Assembly: GCF_030824435.1 (NCBI RefSeq)
Contig: NZ_JAVBXS010000048.1
Coordinates: 1-48,051 of the forward strand
Source of the DNA: Rheinheimera sp.
GTDB lineage: Bacteria > Pseudomonadota > Gammaproteobacteria > Enterobacterales > Alteromonadaceae
DNA: 48,051 nt
Direction of reading: 5' to 3'
Below, piece by piece: positions 9,264-18,313 of the stretch. The translations under genes and the position numbers were made by a program. Numbering within the stretch: the first letter of the stretch is position 1; each line of letters starts with the position of its first letter. Under the pieces are notes generated by a model. That model did not search any database. It was not told where the DNA came from and saw nothing but the letters and a program-made list of their open reading frames with translations.

Positions 9264-9397
9264 CAAAGCATTCTCCGGACTGCCGACCCTGCAAAATGCC
9301 GGCGATTATACTGGAAAAGCCACTCAGAAAGCAGCGCATGGTAAAAAAGAATATGCTGTTCAGACCATTGGCGTACAAGCAACAGCAAGTAACCCGG

Positions 9398-11479
9398 TTA
9401 ATAAGTGCCTTGCTCCAGCCAAATCGACATCGAACTGCCCTGCTGCTGGTACTCCACAGCGCCTGCCGTCAACACCGAACTCAGTCCCTGTTCAAAAGCG
9501 GTGTCAAGCACACAAAACCAATGGGCAGAAGGTAAACGGATCTGCACTGCAGCACCTGAAGCGTTCATACTGATCAACAACTGATGATGGTTGCTGGTAT
9601 TACGGATAATAAACACACAGTGACTAACGCTGGTGTCGTACCAGTCACTTTCAGTTTTTAACCTGCCGTCACTTTGGTACCAGTCAATCTGGTGTTTATC
9701 GCCATGCAGCTGATAATGATCATCGAGTAAAGACAACTGCTGCAAACAGCTGTATTGCTGGCGCAGCGCTATCATTTGTCTGACAAAACTTAAAAACTGG
9801 GTGGCATGGTAGTCCAGATGCCAGTTGAGCCAGCTGATGTCGTTATCCTGACAATAAGCATTGTTGTTACCTTGTTGACTGTGGCTGAGCTCATCACCAC
9901 CCAGCCAGTGCACCATACCCTGACTTAAAAACAAACTGGCCACCAAATTGCGTTTATGTAAAAAACGTCGCGCCAGTACTTCAGCAGAACTGGTTGGCCC
10001 TTCAACGCCGTAATTGACACTCAGGTTGTGGTCGTGACCGTCGCGGTTTTGCTCTCCATTCAGCCAGTTATGTTTGTGCTGATAACTGACTAAATCCTGC
10101 AAGGTAAAACCGTCGTGATAACTGATGTAATTTACGGCACAACAAGCAGGTCTGTGATGTTTTTGAAAAATATCACGTGAACCAAGCAGCCTGGTGGCAA
10201 ATTCAGCCAGGGTGCCACTGTCACCCCGCCAGAAACTGCGGGCTGAATCACGGAATTTATCGTTGAGCTCAGACCACAGCGCTGGAAATTGACCCAGTTG
10301 ATAACCATAAGGGCCAACATCCCAAGGCTCGGCGATCAGTTTAGCCTGCGACAAGATCGGGTCTTGCGCCACTATCTGCAAAAAAGCGGCATGGGGGTTA
10401 AATCTTTTGTTTTCGCGTGCCAGCGTCACCGCCAAATCAAACCGAAAACCGTCAACCTGCATTTCAGTCAACCAATAACGCATGGCGTCCAGCACCATTT
10501 TTTGCGTGGCTGGATTGGCAATATTCAGCGTATTGCCACAACCGCTGTAATTGGCGTATTGCTGGTAGTCGGTCATATCGGCATGAGTTTCAAACAGATA
10601 ATAATGACGGTTAGCCAGCCCCCTGAAACTTAAGGTGTAACCGCCAGCTTCTGCGCTGTGGTTAAACACCACATCCAGGATCACTTCTAAGCCATGCTGA
10701 TGATAAGTGCGCACCAGGGTTTTAAACTCGGTAACGGCGTCTTCAAGCTGATAACGGGGCTCCGGTGCAAAAAAATTGACCGGGTTATAACCCCAATAAT
10801 TGGAGAGTTTGAGTTTTTCCAGCCTGGGTTCACTCATAAAAGCCGCAACCGGCAACAGCTGCACTGAAGTAATACCCAGCTCTTTCAGATGGGCAATAAC
10901 AGCCGGATGGCACATGCCGAGGTAAGTGCCACGAAGTTCTTCAGGCACATCTGGATGCAAAGCCGTCATGCCCTTTACGTGGGCTTCATACAAAATGGTT
11001 TTTTCACGGGCAATATTGGGTTTGCAGCTGCCTTGCCAATCGAACTCAGCCTGACCGAGTACAGCTTTGGCCAACATATAATGACTGTGGCCCTGATACA
11101 GCCTTTCATTAAATACCAGAGCACGATTGAGCTGACGGGCATAAGGATCAAGCAACAAGCGGTCGGCTTCAAAACAGAATCCCTGCTCCGGTAGTTGTGG
11201 TCCCTGAGCCTTTAACCCATACAAAGTGCCTGCAGCAATCCCCTGTACTGACAAATGCCAGATTTCGCCGGTTCGCCCGGCAAAAGCCAACTCGGCAATC
11301 AGCTCTTCGGTGTCCGCACAATACAGGCAAAGCAACATACCTGTGGCATCAGGTGCAAAAACGGCAAAATTCCAGCCGCCACCGGACAACCGGGTTGGCC
11401 CAAGCGGGGCCGCCTGGCCTATACCACAGATAAAACCGTGCTCAGCCGTTGCGGCATCTTGCTGCTGTGCCTCAGCCAT
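9398..11479 (-). CDS. glgX: Glycogen debranching enzyme GlgX
   Basis: GlgX is a GH13 isoamylase-type enzyme that removes short branches from phosphorylase-limited glycogen. The start at 11479 shares one base with the glgB stop (TGATG), which implies coupled translation and rejects the longer frame beginning inside glgB. The product is 693 residues. An N-terminal CBM48-like domain contains LGPTRLSGGGWNFAVF. The catalytic barrel shows region I DVVFNHSAE, region II DGFRFDLAV with the nucleophile Asp, region III LIAEPWDVG with the acid Glu, and region IV NYISYHDGFTL. The length fits the family. Confidence 0.95.
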   Translation of the reverse strand: MAEAQQQDAATAEHGFICGIGQAAPLGPTRLSGGGWNFAVFAPDATGMLLCLYCADTEELIAELAFAGRTGEIWHLSVQGIAAGTLYGLKAQGPQLPEQGFCFEADRLLLDPYARQLNRALVFNERLYQGHSHYMLAKAVLGQAEFDWQGSCKPNIAREKTILYEAHVKGMTALHPDVPEELRGTYLGMCHPAVIAHLKELGITSVQLLPVAAFMSEPRLEKLKLSNYWGYNPVNFFAPEPRYQLEDAVTEFKTLVRTYHQHGLEVILDVVFNHSAEAGGYTLSFRGLANRHYYLFETHADMTDYQQYANYSGCGNTLNIANPATQKMVLDAMRYWLTEMQVDGFRFDLAVTLARENKRFNPHAAFLQIVAQDPILSQAKLIAEPWDVGPYGYQLGQFPALWSELNDKFRDSARSFWRGDSGTLAEFATRLLGSRDIFQKHHRPACCAVNYISYHDGFTLQDLVSYQHKHNWLNGEQNRDGHDHNLSVNYGVEGPTSSAEVLARRFLHKRNLVASLFLSQGMVHWLGGDELSHSQQGNNNAYCQDNDISWLNWHLDYHATQFLSFVRQMIALRQQYSCLQQLSLLDDHYQLHGDKHQIDWYQSDGRLKTESDWYDTSVSHCVFIIRNTSNHHQLLISMNASGAAVQIRLPSAHWFCVLDTAFEQGLSSVLTAGAVEYQQQGSSMSIWLEQGTY

Positions 11480-13647
11480 CAGTAACACCGCCGCCGCAGA
11501 TATAAAGTTGCTAAAGGTGGTAAATCTACCGTCAATTGCCAGCCTGGATTTAAAAAACCACTGTTGGCGGTAAGGCTTGGTCCGACCGGATAATTGCTGC
11601 CCCAATAATAACTGCTGTCGGAATTGAGGATCACTTCATAATCACCACTCTGCTCTACATCCAGTAAAAAAGCTTTGCGTGGTACCGGCGTAAAGTTACT
11701 GACGATATACAACACCTCGCCGTTTTTGCCGTAACGCTTAAAAGATAAAGTACTGTGATCAGCATCCTGATGGTCAATCCAGGCAAAACCTGCAGGTTCA
11801 TGATCCAGCTGATGCAAAGGTGCACAGCGCCGGTAAGTGTGGTTTAAGTCGCGCACCAGTTGCTGAATACCACGGTGTTTTTCAAAGTCGAGTAAAAACC
11901 AGGGCAACGCCTGATTGTGATTCCACTCAGTGCCCTGGCCAAATTCGTTGCCCATAAAATTCAGTTTTTTACCCGGATGGGCAAACATAAAGGCGTAATA
12001 AGCGCGTAAATTGGCGGCCTGTTGCCACTCGTCACCCGGCATTTTCGTTAAAATACTGCCTTTGCCATGCACCACTTCGTCATGGGACAACGGCAAAATA
12101 AAGTTTTCGGTAAAGGCATAGACCATCGAAAACGTCAGATCGTTATGGTGAAACTTACGATAAGCGGGATCTTTACTGATATAACGCAGGCTGTCGTTCA
12201 TCCAGCCCATATTCCATTTAAAGCCAAAACCTAATCCGCCTAAATCCACCGGACGACTGACACCATGAAAAGAAGTGGATTCTTCGGCAATAGTAATGGC
12301 TTTAGGAAACTGGGCGTACACTTCCTGATTCAGCCACTTCAATAAACTAATGGCTTCATAGTTGTGGTTGCCACCATCAACATTCGGGATCCACTCGCCA
12401 TGCTCCCGCGAATAATCTAAATAAAGCATTGAAGCAACAGCGTCTACCCGCAAACCATCAATATGGAAATGATCCAGCCAATACAAAGCGCTGGCGACTA
12501 AAAACTGCCGCACATAATCTTTGCCGTAATCGTAAATGCAGGAATTCCAGTCCGGATGCCAGCCACGACGTGGATCGGCATATTCATATAAATGGCCACC
12601 GTCAAAACGCGCCAGACCATGGCCATCTTCCGGAAAATGCGCCGGCACCCAATCTAAAATCACGCCGATACCGGCCTGATGGCAGGCATCGACAAAAGCT
12701 TTAAATTGATCCGGAGTGCCAAAACGGGAAGTGGCAGCAAAAAGCCCAAGCGGCTGATAACCCCAGGAGCCGGAATACGGGTGTTCCATCACCGGCATCA
12801 GTTCAATATGGGTGTAGCCCATATCCTGCACATAAGGAATAAGGGTTGCGGCAAGTTCTGGGTAGGTTAAAGCTGAACCATCGGCATGAGTGCGCCAGGA
12901 GCCAAGATGCAGCTCATAAATACTCATCGGGCTTTGGTAAGGCTGATGCTCACGTTGCAACCACTGGCTGTCCTGCCACTGATATTTACTGTGATCAAAA
13001 ACTAACGAGGCATGAGACGGGAACTGCTCAGCGGCAAAAGCCAAAGGATCGGCTTTATGCGGTAACAAATGCCCGCTGGCATCTTTAATTTCATATTTAT
13101 AACGCACACCGGCCGCCACCTGTGGCACCACCAGCACCCAATGGCCACACTGAGTGCGCTCCATCGGGTGGCAACGGCCATCCCAGTCGTTCATATCACC
13201 AATCAGACTGACAGCACTGGCATGAGGCGCATAGACCGCAAAACGGGTGGCTTTGAGCTCCTTTTTTCCAACCGTCAGGCTGATGATTTGCGCGCCCAGC
13301 TGGCTATAAAGGTTCTCCGGACGCATATTGACATAATGCACCGCAAAATAAGCTTCATCTTTAAACTGATAAGGGTCAACCAGCTCAAACTGATAATGCC
13401 CTTGTGTCACCAACAGTTTATAAGCTTCTGTTTTACGTTTACGCGGCAGTTCCAGCACAAAAACACCGGGAACTTCAGCATCTGGCGTCATGCTCCCAAG
13501 TACGCTGTTGTCCGCCAGCGACAGCACTTCCACCGCCAGCGCTTTGGGTAAATACACCCGAATTAACAAGCCTTTATCAGCTTTTTGCCAGCCTAAATAT
13601 GCAAAAGGATGGGCACAACGAACTTCAGGTAACGAGGCAAGACTCAT
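11479..13647 (-). CDS. glgB: 1,4-alpha-glucan branching enzyme GlgB
   Basis: GlgB introduces alpha-1,6 branches into growing glycogen. The ATG at 13647 has AAGGA six bases upstream and gives 722 residues, standard for the two-domain form. The N-terminal modules hold an early-set domain and a CBM48 (AVYAPHASAVSLIGDMNDW). The GH13 core contains DGLRVDAVASM with the nucleophile Asp, ITIAEESTSF with the acid/base Glu, and LSHDEVVHGKG with the transition-state Asp. The gene lies downstream of malQ behind a hairpin and is coupled to glgX. No glgA, glgC or glgP is in view, so synthesis genes must be elsewhere if glycogen is made. Confidence 0.96.
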   Translation of the reverse strand: MSLASLPEVRCAHPFAYLGWQKADKGLLIRVYLPKALAVEVLSLADNSVLGSMTPDAEVPGVFVLELPRKRKTEAYKLLVTQGHYQFELVDPYQFKDEAYFAVHYVNMRPENLYSQLGAQIISLTVGKKELKATRFAVYAPHASAVSLIGDMNDWDGRCHPMERTQCGHWVLVVPQVAAGVRYKYEIKDASGHLLPHKADPLAFAAEQFPSHASLVFDHSKYQWQDSQWLQREHQPYQSPMSIYELHLGSWRTHADGSALTYPELAATLIPYVQDMGYTHIELMPVMEHPYSGSWGYQPLGLFAATSRFGTPDQFKAFVDACHQAGIGVILDWVPAHFPEDGHGLARFDGGHLYEYADPRRGWHPDWNSCIYDYGKDYVRQFLVASALYWLDHFHIDGLRVDAVASMLYLDYSREHGEWIPNVDGGNHNYEAISLLKWLNQEVYAQFPKAITIAEESTSFHGVSRPVDLGGLGFGFKWNMGWMNDSLRYISKDPAYRKFHHNDLTFSMVYAFTENFILPLSHDEVVHGKGSILTKMPGDEWQQAANLRAYYAFMFAHPGKKLNFMGNEFGQGTEWNHNQALPWFLLDFEKHRGIQQLVRDLNHTYRRCAPLHQLDHEPAGFAWIDHQDADHSTLSFKRYGKNGEVLYIVSNFTPVPRKAFLLDVEQSGDYEVILNSDSSYYWGSNYPVGPSLTANSGFLNPGWQLTVDLPPLATLYLRRRCY

Positions 13648-13702
13648 AACATATCCTTTGACATTGATCGGTACCATGTTAGCCAGGCGCAACAAGGGGA
13701 AA

Positions 13703-13733
13703 CCTCCGGCAACCTTGACAAGGGTACCGGAGG
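13703..13733 (-). repeat. Two-tier hairpin between malQ and glgB
   Basis: CCTCCGG / CCGGAGG (7 bp) encloses a second stem CCTT / AAGG, separated by small internal loops. No T tract follows, so this looks less like a terminator than like an mRNA-stabilising or processing hairpin between two genes of one operon. It ends about 55 bases before the glgB start. Confidence 0.5.
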
Positions 13734-13745
13734 AATTTTATCGAA

Positions 13746-15950
13746 TTATGAATATAAGCCAGAACGGCGATTGGCTGTCAAATTTTGCAGATGTGCGCTG
13801 ATATGTGCTGACGATTCAAGCTGTTCGAGCGTCATACTGAGTTTGCGCCGCCAGTTTGGGTACTCGTCACTGGTGCCAGGTACATTCACCGGCTCCAGCA
13901 TTTCCATCCAATCTTCCAGTTGCAAACATAACAACTGACAACTGCCTTTGGCCAGATGTTGTTGCAAGGCGTAATTTAAGGTTCTGTCCATGCCGAGGTT
14001 TTCCACCGAACGTGGATAATCCGCCGGTAAAGCATTGTGGCCATGTAACGAGTCCAGAATACGCTGTTTGGCTTTGTGCCGGTCGGCATAAAGGCCCGGC
14101 AGCAACGCTTCGGTATAAAGCCCAAGCTGTAAACCCAGCTTTAAATCTGAACAATGCCAGAAGCCAATTAAAGTCGGCATATCGTGGGTGGTTAACGCCG
14201 ACATGGCCTGCACCGGATAATGTGCGGTAGAAATATAACCACCATCTTCGGCCTGTTCAAAAAAGAAGATGCGGTACGAATACATACCAAATTGTTGTAA
14301 TAACTCAAAAATACCGTCCGGCACTGTGCCTAAATCTTCGCCTATCACCACGGCTTGCTGACGCTGACTTTCCAAAGCCAGAATGCCAAGCAAATCCATG
14401 ATAGGGTAATAAATATAAGCACCTTCGCCGGCTGAGGCTGCACCTTTAGGCACCCACCATAAACGTAACAACGCCATCACATGGTCAATCCGCAAAGCAC
14501 CCGAGTCCTGCATATTGGCGCGAAACAGCTCAATCATCGGCCTGTATGCCTGGCGGAACAGCTGATAAGGCAACATAGGCGGTAAACCCCAATTCTGGCC
14601 TTTAGGGCCAAGAATATCAGGCGGCGCCCCGACACTGGCATTGCGGCAATACAAATCCGGATTAGCCCAGATTTCGGTGGAGGCTTCGCTGACACCCACT
14701 GCTAAATCACGGTACAAACCTAATAACATACCGCTTGCTTTGGCTTGTTGTTGCACCCGCGCGAGTTGTTGCTGCGCACAAAATTGCAGGTAACTGTAAA
14801 ATTCGATGTCGTCCTGATGAGCCGCAGCGAATTGTTGTACTGCTTCGCTATGGGCATCGCGGTATTGCTCCGGCCAGTTTGGCCAGCCCCAGGCATTGGC
14901 GTCTTTTGATATTAAAAACATATGCAAAGCATCATAAAGCGCTAACTGGCGCAGGCTGTCGCCACCTTGTTGTTTAAAAGCAGAAAAAGCGGCAGCGAGT
15001 TCAGGTTTGGCTTGTTGATGTTCACTAAACCAGTGGAATAAGGTTTTTAATACCGGCAGTTTGATTTGCATCACACCGGCATAATCAACCCAGTCTTTGG
15101 CGCGTTGCGCAGCTAACGCCTCTGCAAAATGCGGTGCATTCACCAGCGCCGCTGTTTGCTGACACTCGGCAAAACCCGGCAATTGTGGCACGCTTAAATA
15201 AATAATGTTCAGCCAGCGTCTGGAAGAAGGGCTATAAGGGCTTGCCGACTCAGGCATCGCCGGATAAAGCGCATGAATAGGGTTCAGACCGACAAAATCT
15301 GCGCCTTGTTTGGCTAAATGCGTGACCAGACGGCCTAAATCGGCAAAATCACCAATGCCCCAGTTGTTTTCAGATTTCACACCATACAACTGGACTGAAA
15401 CGCCCCACTGTTTTTGCTCTGTGAATTTTTGCGGTTGGAAACAACGTTCAGGGGTGATAATCAGTGACTGTTGATACTGATCGTCATCCCCTTCAATAGC
15501 CAAAGTCAGCTGATGATAACCCAAAGGCAAATCACAGCTGAAACTGTGTTCGTATTGTTGATATTCAGTGTCGTCAAACACCACGACGCCGGACAATTCG
15601 GCATCGATGGCGCTGTAGCTGAATGAATGCGACTGGCCTTGTTCTGTGCTGATGGACACTGTTAACTGCTGATGCACTTCATCAATCGGCAATCTGATTT
15701 GCAGTTTATACAGCTTGTCTGCGTTTTGTTGTTGCACTGACACCGGGTCCAGCGGCTCTAACCAGTGGAACTTCTGCCGCTCTTCCAGTTGTGCAGCGGC
15801 CGCGGCATCGTTATCGATTTGAAAACCAAGTGCAGACAGCAATTTAAGCTGATCCTGCTCTTTAACTTCGGTGGCTTTGCCCCAGGCGTCGGTAAAGGCT
15901 GTTTCAATACCATTAAACCGGATTAAATCAGCAAGAAGTTTTTTGTCCAT
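13746..15950 (-). CDS. malQ: 4-alpha-glucanotransferase (amylomaltase) MalQ
   Basis: MalQ moves maltodextrin segments between chains and releases glucose. The product has 734 residues, the long bacterial form with an N-terminal extension of about 170 residues before the GH77 barrel. Family motifs include WGVSVQLYGVKSENNWGIGD, SPYSPSSRRWLN, LRIDHVMALLRLWW with the nucleophile Asp, VIGEDLGTVPDG with the acid/base Glu, and TTHDMPTLIGFW. It heads the minus-strand malQ-glgB-glgX unit. Its promoter region is shared with the divergent gap gene and holds two HexR-like sites, so both directions may respond to the Entner-Doudoroff intermediate sensed by HexR (inferred). Confidence 0.96.
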   Translation of the reverse strand: MDKKLLADLIRFNGIETAFTDAWGKATEVKEQDQLKLLSALGFQIDNDAAAAAQLEERQKFHWLEPLDPVSVQQQNADKLYKLQIRLPIDEVHQQLTVSISTEQGQSHSFSYSAIDAELSGVVVFDDTEYQQYEHSFSCDLPLGYHQLTLAIEGDDDQYQQSLIITPERCFQPQKFTEQKQWGVSVQLYGVKSENNWGIGDFADLGRLVTHLAKQGADFVGLNPIHALYPAMPESASPYSPSSRRWLNIIYLSVPQLPGFAECQQTAALVNAPHFAEALAAQRAKDWVDYAGVMQIKLPVLKTLFHWFSEHQQAKPELAAAFSAFKQQGGDSLRQLALYDALHMFLISKDANAWGWPNWPEQYRDAHSEAVQQFAAAHQDDIEFYSYLQFCAQQQLARVQQQAKASGMLLGLYRDLAVGVSEASTEIWANPDLYCRNASVGAPPDILGPKGQNWGLPPMLPYQLFRQAYRPMIELFRANMQDSGALRIDHVMALLRLWWVPKGAASAGEGAYIYYPIMDLLGILALESQRQQAVVIGEDLGTVPDGIFELLQQFGMYSYRIFFFEQAEDGGYISTAHYPVQAMSALTTHDMPTLIGFWHCSDLKLGLQLGLYTEALLPGLYADRHKAKQRILDSLHGHNALPADYPRSVENLGMDRTLNYALQQHLAKGSCQLLCLQLEDWMEMLEPVNVPGTSDEYPNWRRKLSMTLEQLESSAHISAHLQNLTANRRSGLYS

Positions 15951-16077
15951 AAAGGCTCCAAATCAGTGCGTCGCGGTGGAAGTGCCGGTGTTTTCATTGG
16001 TTTTTTTACTGCTTGCCGGCTTTGCCTGAGCAGTATACGACGTAAAAAATTACTTTCGATGGCTAAATGCGGCTTTA

Positions 16078-16092
16078 TGTCATTAAATTACA
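16078..16092. promoter_or_regulatory. HexR-like operator 1 (malQ/gap divergent region)
   Basis: TGTCATTAAATTACA differs from the HexR palindrome TGTAATTAAATTACA at a single base. HexR is an RpiR-family regulator of central carbon genes in gammaproteobacteria and is released by KDPG. The site is 90 bases before gap and 128 before malQ. Confidence 0.6.
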
Positions 16093-16140
16093 TAAATACG
16101 ATTGCATAACGTTTTTCAGCTTGAAAAATGGCAAAAAACA

Positions 16141-16155
16141 TGTAATTTTACTACA
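16141..16155. promoter_or_regulatory. HexR-like operator 2, close to gap
   Basis: TGTAATTTTACTACA also fits TGTAAT-www-ATTACA with one mismatch. It lies 26 bases upstream of the gap ATG, a position where a bound repressor would block the promoter or early transcript. Its centre is 63 bases from that of site 1, six helical turns, so both sites face the same side of the DNA. Confidence 0.6.
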
Positions 16156-16181
16156 CAATTGACAAACATCTGGGGTGAGCC

Positions 16182-17189
16182 ATGACAATTCGTGTCGCAA
16201 TTAATGGATTTGGCCGTATCGGCCGTAATGTTTTACGTGCTTTATATGAAAGTAAGAAGTCGTACGACATCAAAGTCGTGGCTATTAATGACCTGGGTGA
16301 CGCTGCTATTAACGCCCACTTACTGAAATACGACACTGCACATGGTATTTTCCAGGCCAACGTTGAACATTCAGATAAAGCCATTTTTGTTAATCAGGAC
16401 GAAATTCTCACCCTGAGCGAGCGTAACCCGGCCAACTTGCCGTGGGCCGACTTAAACGTAGATGTTGTGCTGGAATGTACCGGTCTTTTTACTGATCGCC
16501 AAAGTGCAGGCGCCCATTTAACGGCTGGCGCGAAAAAAGTCATTATCTCAGCACCGGCCAAAGATGTAGATGCCACAGTGGTTTATGGTGTAAATCACAA
16601 TGTGATCACCCCTGACATGACCATCATCTCCAATGCCAGCTGCACCACCAACTGTTTGTCACCCATAGCTAAACCGTTAAATGATGTGCTTGGCATTGAA
16701 TCTGGCCTGATGACCACTATTCATGCTTACACCAACGACCAGCGGTTAAGCGATGTGTATCACACCGACGTGCGCCGTGCCCGCGCAGCCGCTATGTCGA
16801 TGATCCCAACCAAAACCGGCGCTGCCGCCGCTGTTGGATTAGTGGTGCCAGAACTTAAAGGTAAATTTGATGGTTTAGCGGTTCGCGTGCCAACTTTGAA
16901 CGTGTCTTTGGTTGACTTAACCTTTATTGCTGGTCGCAACACCACTGTTGAAGAAGTGAACGACATTATCCGCAAAGCTGCCGGCGAATTCCCAATGAAC
17001 CAGGTACTTGCAGTCAATGATTTACCGCTGGTTTCTGTGGACTTTAACCACAACCCGATGTCGTCTATTTTTGACGCCACTGAAACCCGGGTGAATGGCC
17101 GTTTAGTCAAAGTAATGGCCTGGTACGATAACGAGTGGGGTTTTAGCAACCGTATGCTCGATAACACAGTACAAATGATGAAAGCTTAA
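16182..17189 (+). CDS. gap: Type I glyceraldehyde-3-phosphate dehydrogenase
   Basis: This classical enzyme oxidises glyceraldehyde-3-phosphate with NAD and phosphate. It has 335 residues, normal length. The cofactor motif is [18 protein letters not shown] (8-25), the catalytic cysteine is C154 in NASCTTNC, and HAYTNDQ and [11 protein letters not shown] complete the signature. The sequence is closer to the Pseudomonas-type Gap that also resembles erythrose-4-phosphate dehydrogenase (Epd) at both ends; the HAYTNDQ loop favours GAPDH. A GGGGTGAG ribosome site precedes the start. Two HexR-like sites lie upstream, a terminator follows, and the mutarotase gene comes next, as in E. coli gapA-yeaD. 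Confidence 0.94.
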   Translation: MTIRVAINGFGRIGRNVLRALYESKKSYDIKVVAINDLGDAAINAHLLKYDTAHGIFQANVEHSDKAIFVNQDEILTLSERNPANLPWADLNVDVVLECTGLFTDRQSAGAHLTAGAKKVIISAPAKDVDATVVYGVNHNVITPDMTIISNASCTTNCLSPIAKPLNDVLGIESGLMTTIHAYTNDQRLSDVYHTDVRRARAAAMSMIPTKTGAAAAVGLVVPELKGKFDGLAVRVPTLNVSLVDLTFIAGRNTTVEEVNDIIRKAAGEFPMNQVLAVNDLPLVSVDFNHNPMSSIFDATETRVNGRLVKVMAWYDNEWGFSNRMLDNTVQMMKA

Positions 17190-17279
17190 GCTGTTCAATT
17201 CGCTGTTAAGTGTGCAGTTGTTGGCCGTCACAAAAACGACCTCCCGCTACACACTTTTACGACAGCAAATAAATAACCC

Positions 17280-17305
17280 AAAAAGGCGACTCCGGTCGCC
17301 TTTTT
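17280..17305 (+). terminator. Intrinsic terminator after gap
   Basis: An 11-bp stem (AAAAAGGCGAC / GTCGCCTTTTT) closes a 4-base loop and ends in T5. It separates gap from the mutarotase gene, which then needs read-through or its own promoter. Confidence 0.85.
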
Positions 17306-17345
17306 CATCAATAATCTCACCACTTTTTATTGTCCGGTTTTAACA

Positions 17346-18212
17346 ATGCACAATAACTCTATTCAACAACTGTCAGGTTTTGGCTCTTTAGCCGGTTTAC
17401 CTTGTTACCAACTCAACGCCAATGGTGCCACTGTGGTGGTGTCCGCTTATGGCGCTCAGGTGTTGTCGTACCAAAATGCCGCCGGCCGTGAACTGTTGTG
17501 GCTATCGCAAAAGGCAAAGTGGCAAAACAACAACGCCATTCGCGGTGGAGTGCCCATTTGTTGGCCATGGTTTGGTAAAGCCGCTGCTGAATTTGGTCCT
17601 GAAGCTGCAATTCTGCCCAATCATGGTTTGGTGCGCACAGCATTCTGGCAAATGACGCAACAGCATATTTCAGCGGAGGCTGTATCCATCAGTTTTATCA
17701 TTGAGCTTGCTAAGCTGCCGTGGTCCCATAAAACTGCTAAAGACAATAAACCGGTCAGATTAATTTATCAGGTGACATTATCAGATGTTCTGGAGCTGCA
17801 ATTAAGCTGCGACAGCCTGATGATGCAACAAGCGGCTTTGCACAGTTATTTTCAGGTAGCACAGGCTGAAGGAGCTGTTGTCAGTCCTTTGCCATTAAAA
17901 TGTTATGACAAGGTAAGCAACAGCACATTGCAGCTTAACGAAGCTCAGCTGCATTTTCAGGGTGAAATTGACCGGGTTTATCCGGATACCGCCAGGACAC
18001 TGACTCTTTCGCTAGCAAATAGCACCACTCCACAGCTGACAATTGCGCAACATGGCCATGACGCCAGTGTGTTATGGAACCCCGGTCATCCAAAAGCCGG
18101 GGCTATGGCGGATATGCATTTGGGGGCTGCCGGTGAGTTTGTCTGTATTGAAAGTGCAAGGCTCGCTTTGGAAGCTAAGCCATTATCATTAACACAAATT
18201 ATCCGCGGTTAA
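17346..18212 (+). CDS. D-hexose-6-phosphate mutarotase (YeaD family)
   Basis: This aldose-1-epimerase-like enzyme interconverts the anomers of glucose-6-phosphate and feeds glycolysis and the pentose phosphate route. It has 288 residues, close to E. coli YeaD. Motifs seen are GGVPICWPWFG (67-77), PNHGLVRTAFW with H93, a second histidine in LHSYFQVA, and the catalytic glutamate in CIESAR near the end. The ribosome site is weak. The stop codon lies inside the first unit of a degenerate 15-bp repeat that continues downstream. Linkage with gap is conserved in enterics. Confidence 0.9.
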   Translation: MHNNSIQQLSGFGSLAGLPCYQLNANGATVVVSAYGAQVLSYQNAAGRELLWLSQKAKWQNNNAIRGGVPICWPWFGKAAAEFGPEAAILPNHGLVRTAFWQMTQQHISAEAVSISFIIELAKLPWSHKTAKDNKPVRLIYQVTLSDVLELQLSCDSLMMQQAALHSYFQVAQAEGAVVSPLPLKCYDKVSNSTLQLNEAQLHFQGEIDRVYPDTARTLTLSLANSTTPQLTIAQHGHDASVLWNPGHPKAGAMADMHLGAAGEFVCIESARLALEAKPLSLTQIIRG

Positions 18213-18301
18213 AGCAAATTGTCTGTGGTTAAGTTGTCTGGGATTAGGTTGCCAGGGTTAAGTTATCAGCAGTTAAATTGTCTGGTGGTTAAAAACAGCA
18301 G
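18207..18301. repeat. Degenerate 15-bp tandem repeat after the mutarotase gene
   Basis: Consensus GGTTAAGTTGTCTGG. Four contiguous 15-base units lie at 18227-18286. A first unit with a 5-base insertion starts at 18207 and includes the mutarotase stop codon, and a decayed unit follows 18287. TTAA recurs in nearly every unit. Unit length is a multiple of three, so copy-number change would not shift the frame. Confidence 0.7.
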
Positions 18302-18313
18302 GATGATGATGGC

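Noticed and set aside
9398-11605. Longer glgX start inside glgB
   Set aside because: The extra 42 residues are antiphase translation of the glgB end; the TGATG overlap gives a better start.
13069-13551. 160-residue plus-strand open frame opposite glgB
   Set aside because: glgB has an unmistakable family sequence on the other strand; this frame is antisense shadow.
16182-17189. Erythrose-4-phosphate dehydrogenase (epd) for the classical GAPDH gene
   Set aside because: Both ends resemble Epd, but the HAYTNDQ loop and the region after SCTTNC follow GAPDH of the Pseudomonas type, and linkage with a yeaD-type gene fits gap.
18207-18301. CRISPR or regulator-binding iterons at the 15-bp repeat
   Set aside because: There are no spacers, and no origin or replication gene is nearby; the repeat is degenerate and overlaps a gene end, so a simple tandem repeat is the safer reading.
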